A stretch of 64,000 nt of DNA from Ilyobacter_A sp963668015 (GCA_963668015.2 CAXXCR010000038.1:62001-126000), one strand, 5' to 3'. Numbered from the stretch's first letter, positions 37,121-46,245 are shown. The notes: generated by a model from the letters alone, not told the origin. A program made the numbers and translations.

Positions 37121-37765
37121 ATGAAAAAAATAATGTCGTTGATAATTTTGAGTGTTCTTATAGCAGCTTGTCAAACAATAGACCCTTATACGGGGGAACA
37201 AAAAGTTGGTAAGACTACAAAATATGGTATAGGTGGAGCTGTTGCAGGTGCTGTAGTCGGCCAGGTGGCAGGTAAGGATACTGAAAGTACTTTGAAAGGG
37301 GCTGCGATTGGTGGTCTAGCAGGAATGGGTGTAGGAGCTTACCAGGATAAACAGGAAGCGGCGCTTAGACAAAAACTGGCAGGTACAGGGGTAAGTATAA
37401 AAAGAGAAGGAAATATGATTGAGTTGGTTATGCCGAGCAATATAACATTTAAACTAAACAGCAGCGATATATCCAGTACATTCTATGATGTCCTAGATTC
37501 AGTTGCTATTGTATTGGAAGAATATGACAAAACAAACATATATATTTACGGGCACACAGACAGCACAGGAACAGACGAAATAAATGACAAGCTGTCAAAA
37601 GAACGTGCTGACAGTGTATCAAGGTATCTTATAAGCAGAGGTATAAACTCTCCAAGAATAACATCACTTGGATACGGATCGAAATACCCTATAGCAAGCA
37701 ACAATACAGAAGATGGAAGGGCACAAAACAGAAGGGTAGAAATAGAAATTTTACCAATACAATAA
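37121..37765 (+). CDS. OmpA-family outer-membrane lipoprotein
   Basis: 214 residues. A lipobox IAAC with Cys17 follows a short hydrophobic signal, so the protein is lipid-anchored. Residues 45-90 form a glycine-zipper segment (GIGGAVAGAVVGQVAG, GAAIGGLAGMGVGAY). The C-terminal 110 residues are an OmpA peptidoglycan-binding domain: YIYGHTDSTGTDEIND, LSKERADSVSRYL, LGYGSKYPIASN, GRAQNRRVEI. It resembles YiaD/Pal-like proteins that tether the outer membrane to the wall. ATG at 37121 follows AAGGAGGTG; a TATAAT lies at 37084. Supports a diderm host. Confidence 0.92.
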   Translation: MKKIMSLIILSVLIAACQTIDPYTGEQKVGKTTKYGIGGAVAGAVVGQVAGKDTESTLKGAAIGGLAGMGVGAYQDKQEAALRQKLAGTGVSIKREGNMIELVMPSNITFKLNSSDISSTFYDVLDSVAIVLEEYDKTNIYIYGHTDSTGTDEINDKLSKERADSVSRYLISRGINSPRITSLGYGSKYPIASNNTEDGRAQNRRVEIEILPIQ

Positions 37766-37770
37766 AGATG

Positions 37771-37794
37771 AGCCGGTTTTCCGGCTTGTTTTTT
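37771..37794 (+). terminator. Terminator after the OmpA lipoprotein gene
   Basis: AGCCGG TTTT CCGGCT followed by TGTTTTTT. Confidence 0.85.
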
Positions 37795-37980
37795 AATTTC
37801 GAAATTTATTGCATAAAAAATAGCTTAAATTAACTATTTATAATTAATTATGAATTATAATTTAATTATACTGTGGTACAAATACTTATCAACATTCAAA
37901 TTATTTCGTTTTAAATCTTAAAATAGTAATTAGAACTAATTTAATGTTTAAAATTATAACATCCATCAACTTTTTTTCAA

Positions 37981-38260
37981 AAAAACTTGATTTTATCAAA
38001 ATTATGTGCTAACCTTAAGTATAGCAAGTTTTAAATCGTTTCAGTTTTCATTTCGAAACATTTCTATTTAACAATTTATAAAACTTTTCTTTATAACTTC
38101 AAACAAATTTTAAATTCAAAAACTTGATTTTATCAAAATTATGTGCTAACCTTAGTATAACAAGTTTTAAATCATTTCAGTTTTCATTTCGAAATATTTC
38201 CATTTAATAATTTATAAAACTTTTCTTTATAATTTCAAACAAATTTTAAATTCAAAAAAC
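37981..38260. repeat. 137-bp tandem duplication upstream of the first PII/amtB cluster
   Basis: The segment starting AAAAACTTGATTTTATC at 37981 recurs at 38118 with only a few differences over its whole length, and a third, partial start appears near 38255. Each unit includes TTATGTGCTAACCTTA and CATTTCGAAA. The surrounding gap 37795-38563 is very AT-rich and holds no gene; I found no clear sigma-54 promoter in it. The repeated unit could hold regulator-binding sites for the downstream nitrogen genes. Confidence 0.75.
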
Positions 38261-38563
38261 TTATTTATCAATTTCAAAAATCTAATTATATTTTATATTT
38301 CTTTTCAAATGATTTTTTAAATTTCAAATATTTTCTATTAAAACTATAAATTCCATTTAAAATTCAAACTTCAATTTCTATTTTCAAAATTTATTTCAAA
38401 TTCAAAACCGACGAAACAACAATTCAATTAATTTTATATATGCTGATTTATTTCAAACAAATTTTATTAAAATTATAATGTTTTTATATTTGTATGTATG
38501 TAACTATGTTTTCTATAACATTGAGTAAAATTTAAATTATTTATTTTACAAGGAGGGATATTT

Positions 38564-38902
38564 ATGAAAAAGATCGAAGCAATTATCAAGCCTGATAGGT
38601 TAAATGAGGTAAAAGAAGCTTTAGTAGGAATGGACATCAAGGGTATGACTATAAGTGAAGTTAGAGGGTTTGGAAGACAAGAGGGTAAGGTAGAGTACTT
38701 TAGGGGTGCTGAGTATAAGGTAGATTTTTTACCTAAGATCAAAATAGAGATTGTGTGCAAAGAAGATACGTGCGAAAAGATACTAAATGCAGTAATAGAG
38801 AGCTCTAGAACTGGGAACATCGGTGATGGTAAGATATTTATTATGCCAATTGAAGAAACTATAAGAATTAGAACCGGTGAAAAGGGCGAGATAGCAATAT
38901 AG
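38564..38902 (+). CDS. glnK: PII nitrogen regulator, class a, cluster 1
   Basis: 112 residues. PII proteins sense 2-oxoglutarate and ATP/ADP as trimers and plug AmtB when ammonium is high. The T-loop GFGRQEGKVEYFRGAEYKVDF retains Q39 and Tyr51 (uridylylation site in enterics); GKIFIMPIEETIRIRTGEKG is the nucleotide-binding C-terminus. Class-specific are Cys65 and Cys70 in VCKEDTC, shared with the two other class a copies in this window and absent from class b. In this cluster class a precedes amtB, unlike in the other two. The start has AAGGAGGG upstream. Confidence 0.94.
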   Translation: MKKIEAIIKPDRLNEVKEALVGMDIKGMTISEVRGFGRQEGKVEYFRGAEYKVDFLPKIKIEIVCKEDTCEKILNAVIESSRTGNIGDGKIFIMPIEETIRIRTGEKGEIAI

Positions 38903-38968
38903 CTGATTTTAATGTTGAGAGTAAAAAATAAAAACAATAGATTTTTAATTATGACGGAGGTGCAAATT

Positions 38969-40261
38969 ATGAAAAAGTTTAAATTATTTATGGGGTTGTT
39001 GTTAACGTCTGGTGTTAGTGTGTTTGCTGAAAGTGGAGCTGAAGCGGTTCAAAACAACTTGAACTGGACCTGGACTTTAATTGCTGCTGCTATGGTGTTT
39101 TTTATGCAGGCTGGTTTTGCAATGGTAGAAGCAGGGTTCACAAGAGCTAAGAATGCAGGGAATATCATAATGAAAAACGTTATGGACTTTTCTATGGGAA
39201 TAATCGCTTTCTGGGCAGTTGGGTTTGCATTTATGTTCGGTAAAGGTGGTATTGTTGGTGCGACTAACTTCTTTGGAGCTGGACTTGCTGATTGGGACTG
39301 GACGTTCTTCATATTCCAAGGTGTGTTCGCGGCTACAGCAGCAACAATTGTATCAGGTGCAATGGCAGAAAGAACAAAATTTGGATCATACCTTGTTTCA
39401 AGTTTCTTAATTACAGCTTTCTTATATCCTGTATTCGGTCACTGGGCTTGGGGAAGTCTTTTCGGACAATCAACAGGATGGCTTGAGAACTTAGGGTTCA
39501 TTGATTTTGCAGGATCAACTGTTGTTCACTCTGTTGGTGGATGGGCTGCACTTGCTGCTGCAATGGTACTAGGACCAAGAATTGGTAAATTCAAAGATAA
39601 AGAGATATCTGCAATACCTGGACACTCAATCCCACTTGCATCATTAGGTGTATTCATCTTATGGTTCGGATGGTTCGGATTTAATGCTGGAAGTACTACA
39701 ACTGGTACAGCTGAAATAGGTCTTATAGCTGTAAACACAAGTTTAGCTGCTGGTGCTGCATCAATTACAGCATTGATAACTTCGCAAATGATCTTCAAAA
39801 AAGCTGATATAGGAATGACACTTAACGGAGCTTTAGCAGGACTTGTTGGAATAACAGCTGGATGTGCGAATGTTTCACCTAGTTCATCTATAATAATAGG
39901 TTTAGTTGCAGGAGTATTGGTTGTATTCTCAGTACTTGCAATAGACAGAATGAAAATAGATGATCCAGTTGGAGCTGTTTCGGTACACGGTGTGAACGGT
40001 GCATGGGGAACTCTTGCTGCTGGGATATTCAATGCTGAAAAAATGTTTGATGCTAAGATAATAGGGGTACAGGCACTTGGAATAGTAGCTGCATTTGTTT
40101 TAGCTTTCTTTGGAGGCTTAATCATATTCAATATAGTTAAGGCGATTATGGGGCTACGTGTATCTCCTGAAGAAGAAATGGAAGGTCTAGACATCGGAGA
40201 ACACGGTTACTCGGCATATCCTGAATTTCCATCTCATTCTGAAGTTTCGATGTTTAAGTAA
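38969..40261 (+). CDS. amtB: Ammonium transporter AmtB, cluster 1
   Basis: 430 residues with a signal peptide (MKKFKLFMGLLLTSGVSVFA) and eleven predicted helices. Amt residues are present: QAGFAMVEAGFTRAKNAGN, VSGAMAERTKFG, the Asp in FIDFAGSTVVHSVGG with the first pore His, and VHGVNGAWGTLAAG with the second. The cytoplasmic tail ends AEHGYSAYPEFPS-like (GEHGYSAYPEFPSHSE), which contacts PII in the family. The upstream in-frame start at 38912 is rejected; the ATG at 38969 has GGAGGTG upstream. It is the most divergent of the three Amt copies here, with GITAGCANVSPSS where the others have AVTAGAD. Confidence 0.95.
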   Translation: MKKFKLFMGLLLTSGVSVFAESGAEAVQNNLNWTWTLIAAAMVFFMQAGFAMVEAGFTRAKNAGNIIMKNVMDFSMGIIAFWAVGFAFMFGKGGIVGATNFFGAGLADWDWTFFIFQGVFAATAATIVSGAMAERTKFGSYLVSSFLITAFLYPVFGHWAWGSLFGQSTGWLENLGFIDFAGSTVVHSVGGWAALAAAMVLGPRIGKFKDKEISAIPGHSIPLASLGVFILWFGWFGFNAGSTTTGTAEIGLIAVNTSLAAGAASITALITSQMIFKKADIGMTLNGALAGLVGITAGCANVSPSSSIIIGLVAGVLVVFSVLAIDRMKIDDPVGAVSVHGVNGAWGTLAAGIFNAEKMFDAKIIGVQALGIVAAFVLAFFGGLIIFNIVKAIMGLRVSPEEEMEGLDIGEHGYSAYPEFPSHSEVSMFK

Positions 40262-40315
40262 AACAGGGCTCTGCAGTGAAATTTAACGGTGGAAAATTAT
40301 TAAGGAGGTTCTTGC

Positions 40316-40663
40316 ATGAAAAAGATCGAGGCTATAATAAAACCTACCAGATTAGACAAGGTCAAAGAAGCCCTATCTGCAATAAATATAAAAGGAATGA
40401 CGGTAAGTGAGGTCAGAGGATTTGGAAGACAGAAAGGTAAAAAGGAGATATTCAGAGGAGCTGAATATTCAGTAGACTTTTTACCGAAGATAAAACTGGA
40501 AATCGTGGTTAAAAGAAGCGACTTTGAGAGAGTTTTGGACATAATCTTGAAAACTACAAAATCCGGTGCTGAAGGGGGAATTGGTGACGGGAAGATATTC
40601 ATTTACCCTGTAGAAGATGTAATAAGAATCAGAACTGGAGAAAGAGGAGAAGGAGCAATTTAA
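40316..40663 (+). CDS. glnK: PII nitrogen regulator, class b, cluster 1
   Basis: 115 residues. T-loop GFGRQKGKKEIFRGAEYSVDF with Tyr51; C-terminal GKIFIYPVEDVIRIRTGERG. Compared with class a it has a Lys-rich T-loop, no Cys65/Cys70, and a three-residue longer loop (TKSGAEGGIGDGK). The leader AAGGAGGTTCTTGC before the start is almost identical in all three class b genes, showing recent shared ancestry. It closes cluster 1 and is followed by a terminator. Confidence 0.94.
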   Translation: MKKIEAIIKPTRLDKVKEALSAINIKGMTVSEVRGFGRQKGKKEIFRGAEYSVDFLPKIKLEIVVKRSDFERVLDIILKTTKSGAEGGIGDGKIFIYPVEDVIRIRTGERGEGAI

Positions 40664-40690
40664 AGAGGTCCCATTGGGACCTCTTTTTTA
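40664..40690 (+). terminator. Terminator of PII/amtB cluster 1
   Basis: AGAGGTCCC ATT GGGACCTCT with a run of T, directly after the stop. Confidence 0.9.
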
Positions 40691-41190
40691 ATTGGGGATC
40701 TTTTTTTATGAAAAAATATAAATTTATTTTGGGAGAGTATCTTTGTTGTATCCGCCAATAAAATCAACGGATACAAAAGTGAATATATATCTGAACTTGC
40801 ACCTGGATTAATTTATTTTAATCTTAGTTTAAAATAAAAGTAATTATACTATGATAAAAACTTAGGGTAATTTTTTAACTATCAAATTTAAAATCTTTTT
40901 TAAGGTCATTTCTAAAGAAATCTTAAAAACCGTTCTTTTAAAAAAATTCACTTAAATTAAGAAAATTAAACTAAACTCACTAGAAGATAGAACATAAATT
41001 TAGAATATAATTAAATTTTTCACTTAAAAGCGGATGTTTTTTTATTTTAATTATTTACATACAAAAATATAATTAAGTTTTACCTCGAATACCGAATATT
41101 TTAAATTATGGGGATGGTTTAAAATATTAACCTGTATTTAGAGGGGATTTACATATAAATACATATTAAAAGTTATATTGAGGAGGAACA
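40691..41190. other. Long AT-rich region upstream of amtB cluster 2
   Basis: About 500 bases without a gene. It contains a small inverted repeat near 40900 (CATTTCTAAAGAAATC) and ends in a leader, TTATATTGAGGAGGA, shared with the amtB gene of cluster 3. No clear promoter consensus was identified; the length and repetition upstream of each cluster suggest regulatory content. Confidence 0.5.
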
Positions 41191-42474
41191 ATGAAAAAAA
41201 TGTTTGTTTTGGTTAAAGTAGCATTAATGCTGCTTACTGTTTCAGTGGTTTCATTTGCTGTGGAGGATGTTCAGTCGAATCTAAATTTTGTATGGATGGG
41301 TATTGCAGCAGCTATGGTAATGTTTATGCAATTAGGTTTCATTGCACTTGAGGCAGGATTTACAAGAGCAAAAAATGCCGTTAATGTTACTTTTAAAGGC
41401 ACATTGGACTTGGCATTGGGTGCTTTACTGTTTTTTTGCTTTGGGTACGCTTTTATGTTTGGAGAAGGTAAAATAATTGGTACTACTAACTTTTTCCTTT
41501 CAGATTATATTAGTTCAAATGATAACTGGGGAATAATGATGTGGTTTTTCCAAGCTATGTTTGCTGGAGCTACGGTTACAATAGTATCAGGTGCAGTTGC
41601 AGAGAGAATTAAGTTGATAGGTTATGTAATAGCCTGCACTTTCATCGCCACTATAATATATCCATTATTCGGGCACTGGGTATGGAGTGAAGAGGGATGG
41701 CTTGCTGCTATGAATTTCCATGATTTTGCCGGTTCAACTGTAATTCACTCTTTAGGTGGATGGCTGGCACTTGCCGGAGCAATAGTACTTGGACCTAGAT
41801 TCGGAAAATATGATGAAAACGGTAAAGTTACAGCTATTCCAGGACACAATATACCGCTTGCAACAGTTGGTACTTTCATACTTTGGTTTGGATGGTATGG
41901 ATTTAACGGAGGATCAACTCTAGTAGCGGACGGATCTATAGCAGTGGTACTTTTAAATACTACACTTGGAGGCGCTGCTGGTGCAGTTTCTGCAATGGTT
42001 TACTCTGTTTTTAGAACAGAAGAAAGATTAGTAGATGTGGGTATGATGCTAAATGGAGCCTTGGCTGGACTTGTTGCTGTAACAGCAGGAGCAGATATAC
42101 TTAGACCAACTCCGGCAATAATTGTAGGTCTTGTAGCAGGGGTATTAGTATCGCTTGCAGTTCCGTTCTTAGATAAGGTAAGAATAGATGACCCTATTGG
42201 AGCGGTATCTGTACACGGTGTAAATGGTACCTGGGGTACACTTGCAGTGGGAATATTTACAAAAGAGTACAGTTTTTTAACGCAGTTACTTGGATCGGTA
42301 TCTGTATTTGTGTATGCATTTGCTGCTGGAATGATATTATTTGTAGTAATTGATAAAGTTGCAGGTCTTAGAATCAGCCCTCAAGATGAATTGGCAGGTC
42401 TTGATTTGTCAGCGCATGGATATTCAGCTTACCCAGAATTTCAATCTCATTACAGTACTTCACTGTTTAGATAA
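41191..42474 (+). CDS. amtB: Ammonium transporter AmtB, cluster 2
   Basis: 427 residues, signal peptide ending SVVSFA, then the Amt channel. Landmarks: QLGFIALEAGFTRAKNAVN, VSGAVAERIKL, FHDFAGSTVIHSLGGW (Asp and pore His), LNGALAGLVAVTAGADI and VHGVNGTWGTLAVG (second pore His). The tail ends SAHGYSAYPEFQSHYS. It is much closer to cluster 3 AmtB than to cluster 1. Start ATG at 41191 follows GAGGAGG. It is followed by two PII genes in the same transcript. Confidence 0.95.
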   Translation: MKKMFVLVKVALMLLTVSVVSFAVEDVQSNLNFVWMGIAAAMVMFMQLGFIALEAGFTRAKNAVNVTFKGTLDLALGALLFFCFGYAFMFGEGKIIGTTNFFLSDYISSNDNWGIMMWFFQAMFAGATVTIVSGAVAERIKLIGYVIACTFIATIIYPLFGHWVWSEEGWLAAMNFHDFAGSTVIHSLGGWLALAGAIVLGPRFGKYDENGKVTAIPGHNIPLATVGTFILWFGWYGFNGGSTLVADGSIAVVLLNTTLGGAAGAVSAMVYSVFRTEERLVDVGMMLNGALAGLVAVTAGADILRPTPAIIVGLVAGVLVSLAVPFLDKVRIDDPIGAVSVHGVNGTWGTLAVGIFTKEYSFLTQLLGSVSVFVYAFAAGMILFVVIDKVAGLRISPQDELAGLDLSAHGYSAYPEFQSHYSTSLFR

Positions 42475-42515
42475 AGTATCTGTATGAATTGGGATTCACT
42501 AAAAAGGAGGTAGCA

Positions 42516-42854
42516 ATGAAAAAAATTGAAGCCATAATAAAACCTGGTAAGCTCGATGCAATAAAAGAAGCTCTTGTTAAAATGGACATCAAGGGTATGA
42601 CTGTAAGCGAAGTAAGAGGGTTTGGAGCACAGGAAGGTAAAGTTGAGTATTTTAGAGGAGCAAAATATAAGATAGACTTTCTTGCAAAAATAAAAATAGA
42701 GATCGTCTGCAAGGATGAAACTTGTGATGATATAGTAGATATCATAATAAAAAATGCAAAAACTGGTGAAATAGGTGATGGTAAGATATTTATTTTACCA
42801 ATAGAAGAAACAATAAGGATAAGGACCGGAGAAAAGGGGAAAATAGCAGTTTAA
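42516..42854 (+). CDS. glnK: PII nitrogen regulator, class a, cluster 2
   Basis: 112 residues, class a, with C65/C70 (VCKDETC) and Tyr51. The T-loop departs from the other copies: GFGAQEGKVEYFRGAKYKIDFLAKIK has Ala at position 38 (Arg elsewhere), Lys at 50 (Glu elsewhere) and Ala for the usual Pro at 57. These changes lie in the segment that enters the AmtB pore or binds nucleotide, so partner choice may differ. The ATG at 42516 has AAAAGGAGG upstream; in-frame starts from 42489 lack one. Confidence 0.93.
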   Translation: MKKIEAIIKPGKLDAIKEALVKMDIKGMTVSEVRGFGAQEGKVEYFRGAKYKIDFLAKIKIEIVCKDETCDDIVDIIIKNAKTGEIGDGKIFILPIEETIRIRTGEKGKIAV

Positions 42855-42956
42855 GCACTTTAGAATTATCCATATTTGTATTTTGGTTTTGATATTTAAG
42901 GGATAAATATCACTGTTATTTGTTATATATTAGAAATTTTCCAAGGAGGTTCTTGC

Positions 42957-43304
42957 GTGAAAAAGGTAGAAGCAATAATAAAACCTAATAAGATAGACAA
43001 GGTGAAGTCAGCACTTTCAGAAATAAATATCAAAGGTATTACTGTAAGTGAAGTAAGAGGGTTTGGTAGACAGAAGGGTAAAAAAGAGATGTTCAGAGGT
43101 GCTGAATATGTAGTGGATTTTTTACCTAAAATCAAACTTGAGGTTGTTGTAAAGGACAGCGACTTAGAGAGGGTAGTAGATGTAATACTTAAAAATACTA
43201 AATCTGGTGCTGAAGGCGAAATAGGAGACGGTAAAATCTTCATCTACCCTGTAGATCAGGTAATAAGAATAAGAACAGGGGAAAGAGGAGAAGGAGCTAT
43301 ATAG
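42957..43304 (+). CDS. glnK: PII nitrogen regulator, class b, cluster 2
   Basis: 115 residues starting with GTG. T-loop GFGRQKGKKEMFRGAEYVVDF; C-terminus GKIFIYPVDQVIRIRTGERG. It carries the class b features (no Cys, longer SGAEGEIGDG loop) and the conserved CCAAGGAGGTTCTTGC leader. About 100 bases separate it from the class a gene, with no terminator between. Confidence 0.93.
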   Translation: MKKVEAIIKPNKIDKVKSALSEINIKGITVSEVRGFGRQKGKKEMFRGAEYVVDFLPKIKLEVVVKDSDLERVVDVILKNTKSGAEGEIGDGKIFIYPVDQVIRIRTGERGEGAI

Positions 43305-43317
43305 GTAGGGTTTATAG

Positions 43318-43345
43318 AAGAGAGCCTCTCGAGGCTCTCTTTATT
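43318..43345 (+). terminator. Terminator of PII/amtB cluster 2
   Basis: AAGAGAGCCTC TC GAGGCTCTCTT followed by TATTCTT. Confidence 0.88.
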
Positions 43346-44121
43346 CTTAATAAAAGTATTCTATTGGAATGATAAAATTAAAAAAAAGCGTGTAATAAAT
43401 CGCCTAAATTCTTTGAAAGTAAAAATTAGAAGCTCAGAAACAAGTTTACGGAATTTAGAAACTGGATTTGTTTTTATTAGCTCTGCTTATAAATATTTGA
43501 AGTATGATAAATTAATAATTTGTAAAACTTTATGTATTTATAGCACAAAAATATATAATTTTTATGTGCGTATAGCACAAATGAAAGTAAATAAAACCAA
43601 AAAAATAAAAATGAAACCCAGAGAAAATATTAATAAAATCAGTGCCTAGATAGCATAACCTCTACTAAAAAGCTAAACAAATTAAATGTTTTTAAAAAAA
43701 AATAAACCGTTTATTAATATATGTATGATACAAATTGTTATAACATTTTTAGCAGTTCAATTCAAAATTTCTTTTTAGATCATTTCTAAAATTTTAAATC
43801 TGTTCCTGATTTTCAAAATTTCATTTTAAAATTAGTCAAATAGATTCTATAATTATATAGTTATTTTATTTATATTACATACTTTCACGAATAAACTCTT
43901 TAAAATCTTTTTTAGTAGGAAAATATTAATTCATTTCTAATTACATTATTAAGCCACTTTTATTTTTAAACTTCATTATTATTTAATATTATAAAAATAT
44001 ATATAATCAATTCATTTAAAACAGGAAGCTAGCATTTTAGTTTATTTAAAATTATAGGGATGATTTTAGTAAATTAAAATGGAGAAAACTTATATTAAAC
44101 GTTATATTGAGGAGGATTTTT
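43346..44121. other. Long AT-rich region upstream of amtB cluster 3
   Basis: About 775 bases with no convincing gene. An open frame at 43413-43649 starts with TTG, lacks a ribosome-binding site and has no family resemblance, so it is not called. The end, CGTTATATTGAGGAGGA, matches the leader of cluster 2 amtB. Repeated CATTTCTAAAA-type boxes resemble those before cluster 2. Confidence 0.5.
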
Positions 44122-45405
44122 ATGAAAAAAATATTTAGTTTGTTAAAGTTAGTAGTTATGGTACTTTCACTTTCAGTTAGCATTTTTGCAGCTGAAGAGG
44201 TACAATCAAATCTTAATATTGTCTGGCTTGGAATTGCAGGGGCAATGGTAATGTTTATGCAGGTAGGATTTATAGCCTTAGAATCAGGATTTACAAGGGC
44301 TAAAAATGCAGTTAACGTTGCATCTAAAGGGATACTTGATTTTTCTGTTGGAGCTGTTTTGTATTTTGCAATAGGGTATGCATTTATGTTTGGTGAAGGG
44401 AAATTTATAGGTACAAATAACTTTTTCCTTTCGGACTACTTAAGTTCTGGAGACAGCTGGGGAATAATGCTTTGGTTTTTCCAAGTTATGTTTGCGGGGG
44501 CAGCAGCTACAATAGTATCAGGTGCAGTTGCAGAAAGAATTAAACTGCCTGGTTATGTTATTGCCTGCGCAGTAATTGCAGGATTTATTTATCCAATATT
44601 TGGTCACTGGGTATGGAGCGAAGAGGGATGGCTTGCTGCGATGAATTTCCACGATTTTGCAGGATCTACAGTAATACACTCACTTGGTGGATGGTTAGCG
44701 CTGACAGGAGCTTTTGTATTGGGGCCTAGATTTGGTAAATATAGTGAAGATGGTAAAGTAACGGCTATTCCAGGACACAATATACCGCTTGCAACAGTTG
44801 GTACTTTTATACTTTGGTTTGGTTGGTATGGATTTAACGGAGGTTCAACTTTAATAGGTGACGGGTCAATAGCAATAGTACTTTTAAATACAACACTTGG
44901 AGGAGCAGCTGGTTCACTTTCAGCCATGGCTTACTCGGTGTTTAGAACAGAAGATAGGTTTGTTGACTTGGGTATGACTCTAAATGGAGCATTAGCAGGA
45001 TTGGTTGCTGTAACGGCAGGAGCAGATGTACTTTCGCCAGCTTCTTCGATAGTTGTAGGATTAATAGCAGGGATACTTGTATCTTTAGCTGTACCATTTT
45101 TCGATAAGGTGAAAATAGATGATCCTGTTGGTGCTATCTCAGTTCACGGTGTAAATGGTGCTTGGGGAACACTTGCAGTAGGTATATTTACAACAGAGTT
45201 CAGCTTTTTAACTCAATTAATAGGTGTTATTTCAGTTTTCGGATATGCATTAGTAACAGGTATGATATTATTCGTTGCAATTGATAAGTTGCTTGGATTA
45301 AGAGTAGATCCTCATGATGAGCTAATTGGTCTTGATATTGCAGAGCACGGATACTCAGCTTATCCTGAATTCCAGTCACACTACAGTACTTCATTATTCA
45401 AGTAA
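44122..45405 (+). CDS. amtB: Ammonium transporter AmtB, cluster 3
   Basis: 427 residues with signal peptide ending SVSIFA. Conserved sites: QVGFIALESGFTRAKNAVN, VSGAVAERIKLPG, FHDFAGSTVIHSLGGW, LNGALAGLVAVTAGADV and VHGVNGAWGTLAVG; tail AEHGYSAYPEFQSHYS. Nearly collinear with cluster 2 AmtB, so the two arose by duplication. ATG at 44122 follows GAGGAGG; a TTG at 44107 overlapping that site is rejected. Confidence 0.95.
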   Translation: MKKIFSLLKLVVMVLSLSVSIFAAEEVQSNLNIVWLGIAGAMVMFMQVGFIALESGFTRAKNAVNVASKGILDFSVGAVLYFAIGYAFMFGEGKFIGTNNFFLSDYLSSGDSWGIMLWFFQVMFAGAAATIVSGAVAERIKLPGYVIACAVIAGFIYPIFGHWVWSEEGWLAAMNFHDFAGSTVIHSLGGWLALTGAFVLGPRFGKYSEDGKVTAIPGHNIPLATVGTFILWFGWYGFNGGSTLIGDGSIAIVLLNTTLGGAAGSLSAMAYSVFRTEDRFVDLGMTLNGALAGLVAVTAGADVLSPASSIVVGLIAGILVSLAVPFFDKVKIDDPVGAISVHGVNGAWGTLAVGIFTTEFSFLTQLIGVISVFGYALVTGMILFVAIDKLLGLRVDPHDELIGLDIAEHGYSAYPEFQSHYSTSLFK

Positions 45406-45460
45406 AATATTACATTCAAGATTTAGTGTATTTTATTGTTTAAAATAAGGAGTGATAATT

Positions 45461-45799
45461 ATGATTAAAATAGAAGCAATTATAAAACCTGATAGGTTAG
45501 ATATTATAAAAAATGCTCTTTCCGATATGGATATAAAGGGAATGACAATAAGTGAAGTAAGGGGATTCGGTAGACAAGAAGGAAAAGTGGAATACTTCAG
45601 GGGAGCAAAGTATAAGGTAGACTTTTTGCCAAAAATAAAGATAGAGATTGTGTGCAAGAAAGAAACTTGTGATAAAATAGTTGATGCCATAATAAAAAAT
45701 GCTAGAACTGGTGAGATTGGAGACGGTAAAATATTTATTTTACCTATTGAAGAAACCATAAGGATAAGAACCGGAGAAAAGGGAGAGATTGCAATTTAA
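45461..45799 (+). CDS. glnK: PII nitrogen regulator, class a, cluster 3
   Basis: 112 residues, class a: C65/C70 in VCKKETC, T-loop GFGRQEGKVEYFRGAKYKVDF with Tyr51, C-terminus GKIFILPIEETIRIRTGEKG. Position 50 is Lys, as in cluster 2, but Arg38 is kept. AAGGAG lies eight to nine bases before the ATG at 45461. Confidence 0.93.
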   Translation: MIKIEAIIKPDRLDIIKNALSDMDIKGMTISEVRGFGRQEGKVEYFRGAKYKVDFLPKIKIEIVCKKETCDKIVDAIIKNARTGEIGDGKIFILPIEETIRIRTGEKGEIAI

Positions 45800-45897
45800 G
45801 CAGTAAATTTTTATAACATATTAAAATTAGGGTATTCAAATAATTGCGATTTTGTAGTAAAATTAGGTATAAGAGAAATTATTAAGGAGGTTCTTGC

Positions 45898-46245
45898 ATG
45901 AAGAAGGTAGAGGCTATCATAAAACCTACTAAAATAGATAATCTAAAATCGGCACTTTCGGATATAAACATAAAAGGGATTACTATAAGTGAAGTAAGAG
46001 GTTTCGGTAGACAAAAAGGTAAAAAAGAGATATTCAGAGGAGCAGAATATATAGTAGATTTTTTGCCTAAAATTAAAATAGAAGTTGTTGTAAAAGAGAG
46101 TGATCTAGAGAGGGTAGTGGATATAATACTGAAAACCACTAAATCCGGTACTGATGGAGAAATAGGGGATGGGAAAATCTTCATTTATCCAGTAGAAGAG
46201 GTAATAAGAATAAGAACCGGAGAAAGAGGAGAAGGAGCTATATAA
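45898..46245 (+). CDS. glnK: PII nitrogen regulator, class b, cluster 3
   Basis: 115 residues, class b: T-loop GFGRQKGKKEIFRGAEYIVDF, Tyr51, no Cys pair, loop TKSGTDGEIGDGK. Same AAGGAGGTTCTTGC leader as its paralogues. Last gene of the nine-gene nitrogen array. Confidence 0.93.
   Translation: MKKVEAIIKPTKIDNLKSALSDINIKGITISEVRGFGRQKGKKEIFRGAEYIVDFLPKIKIEVVVKESDLERVVDIILKTTKSGTDGEIGDGKIFIYPVEEVIRIRTGERGEGAI

Noticed and set aside
37795..38563. Sigma-54 promoter for the PII/amtB array
   Set aside because: No convincing TGGCAC-N5-TTGC-like element was found on the plus strand.
43413..43649. Forward 78-codon open frame between nitrogen clusters 2 and 3
   Set aside because: It starts with TTG without a ribosome site, is compositionally like AT-rich noncoding DNA, and matches no family I know.
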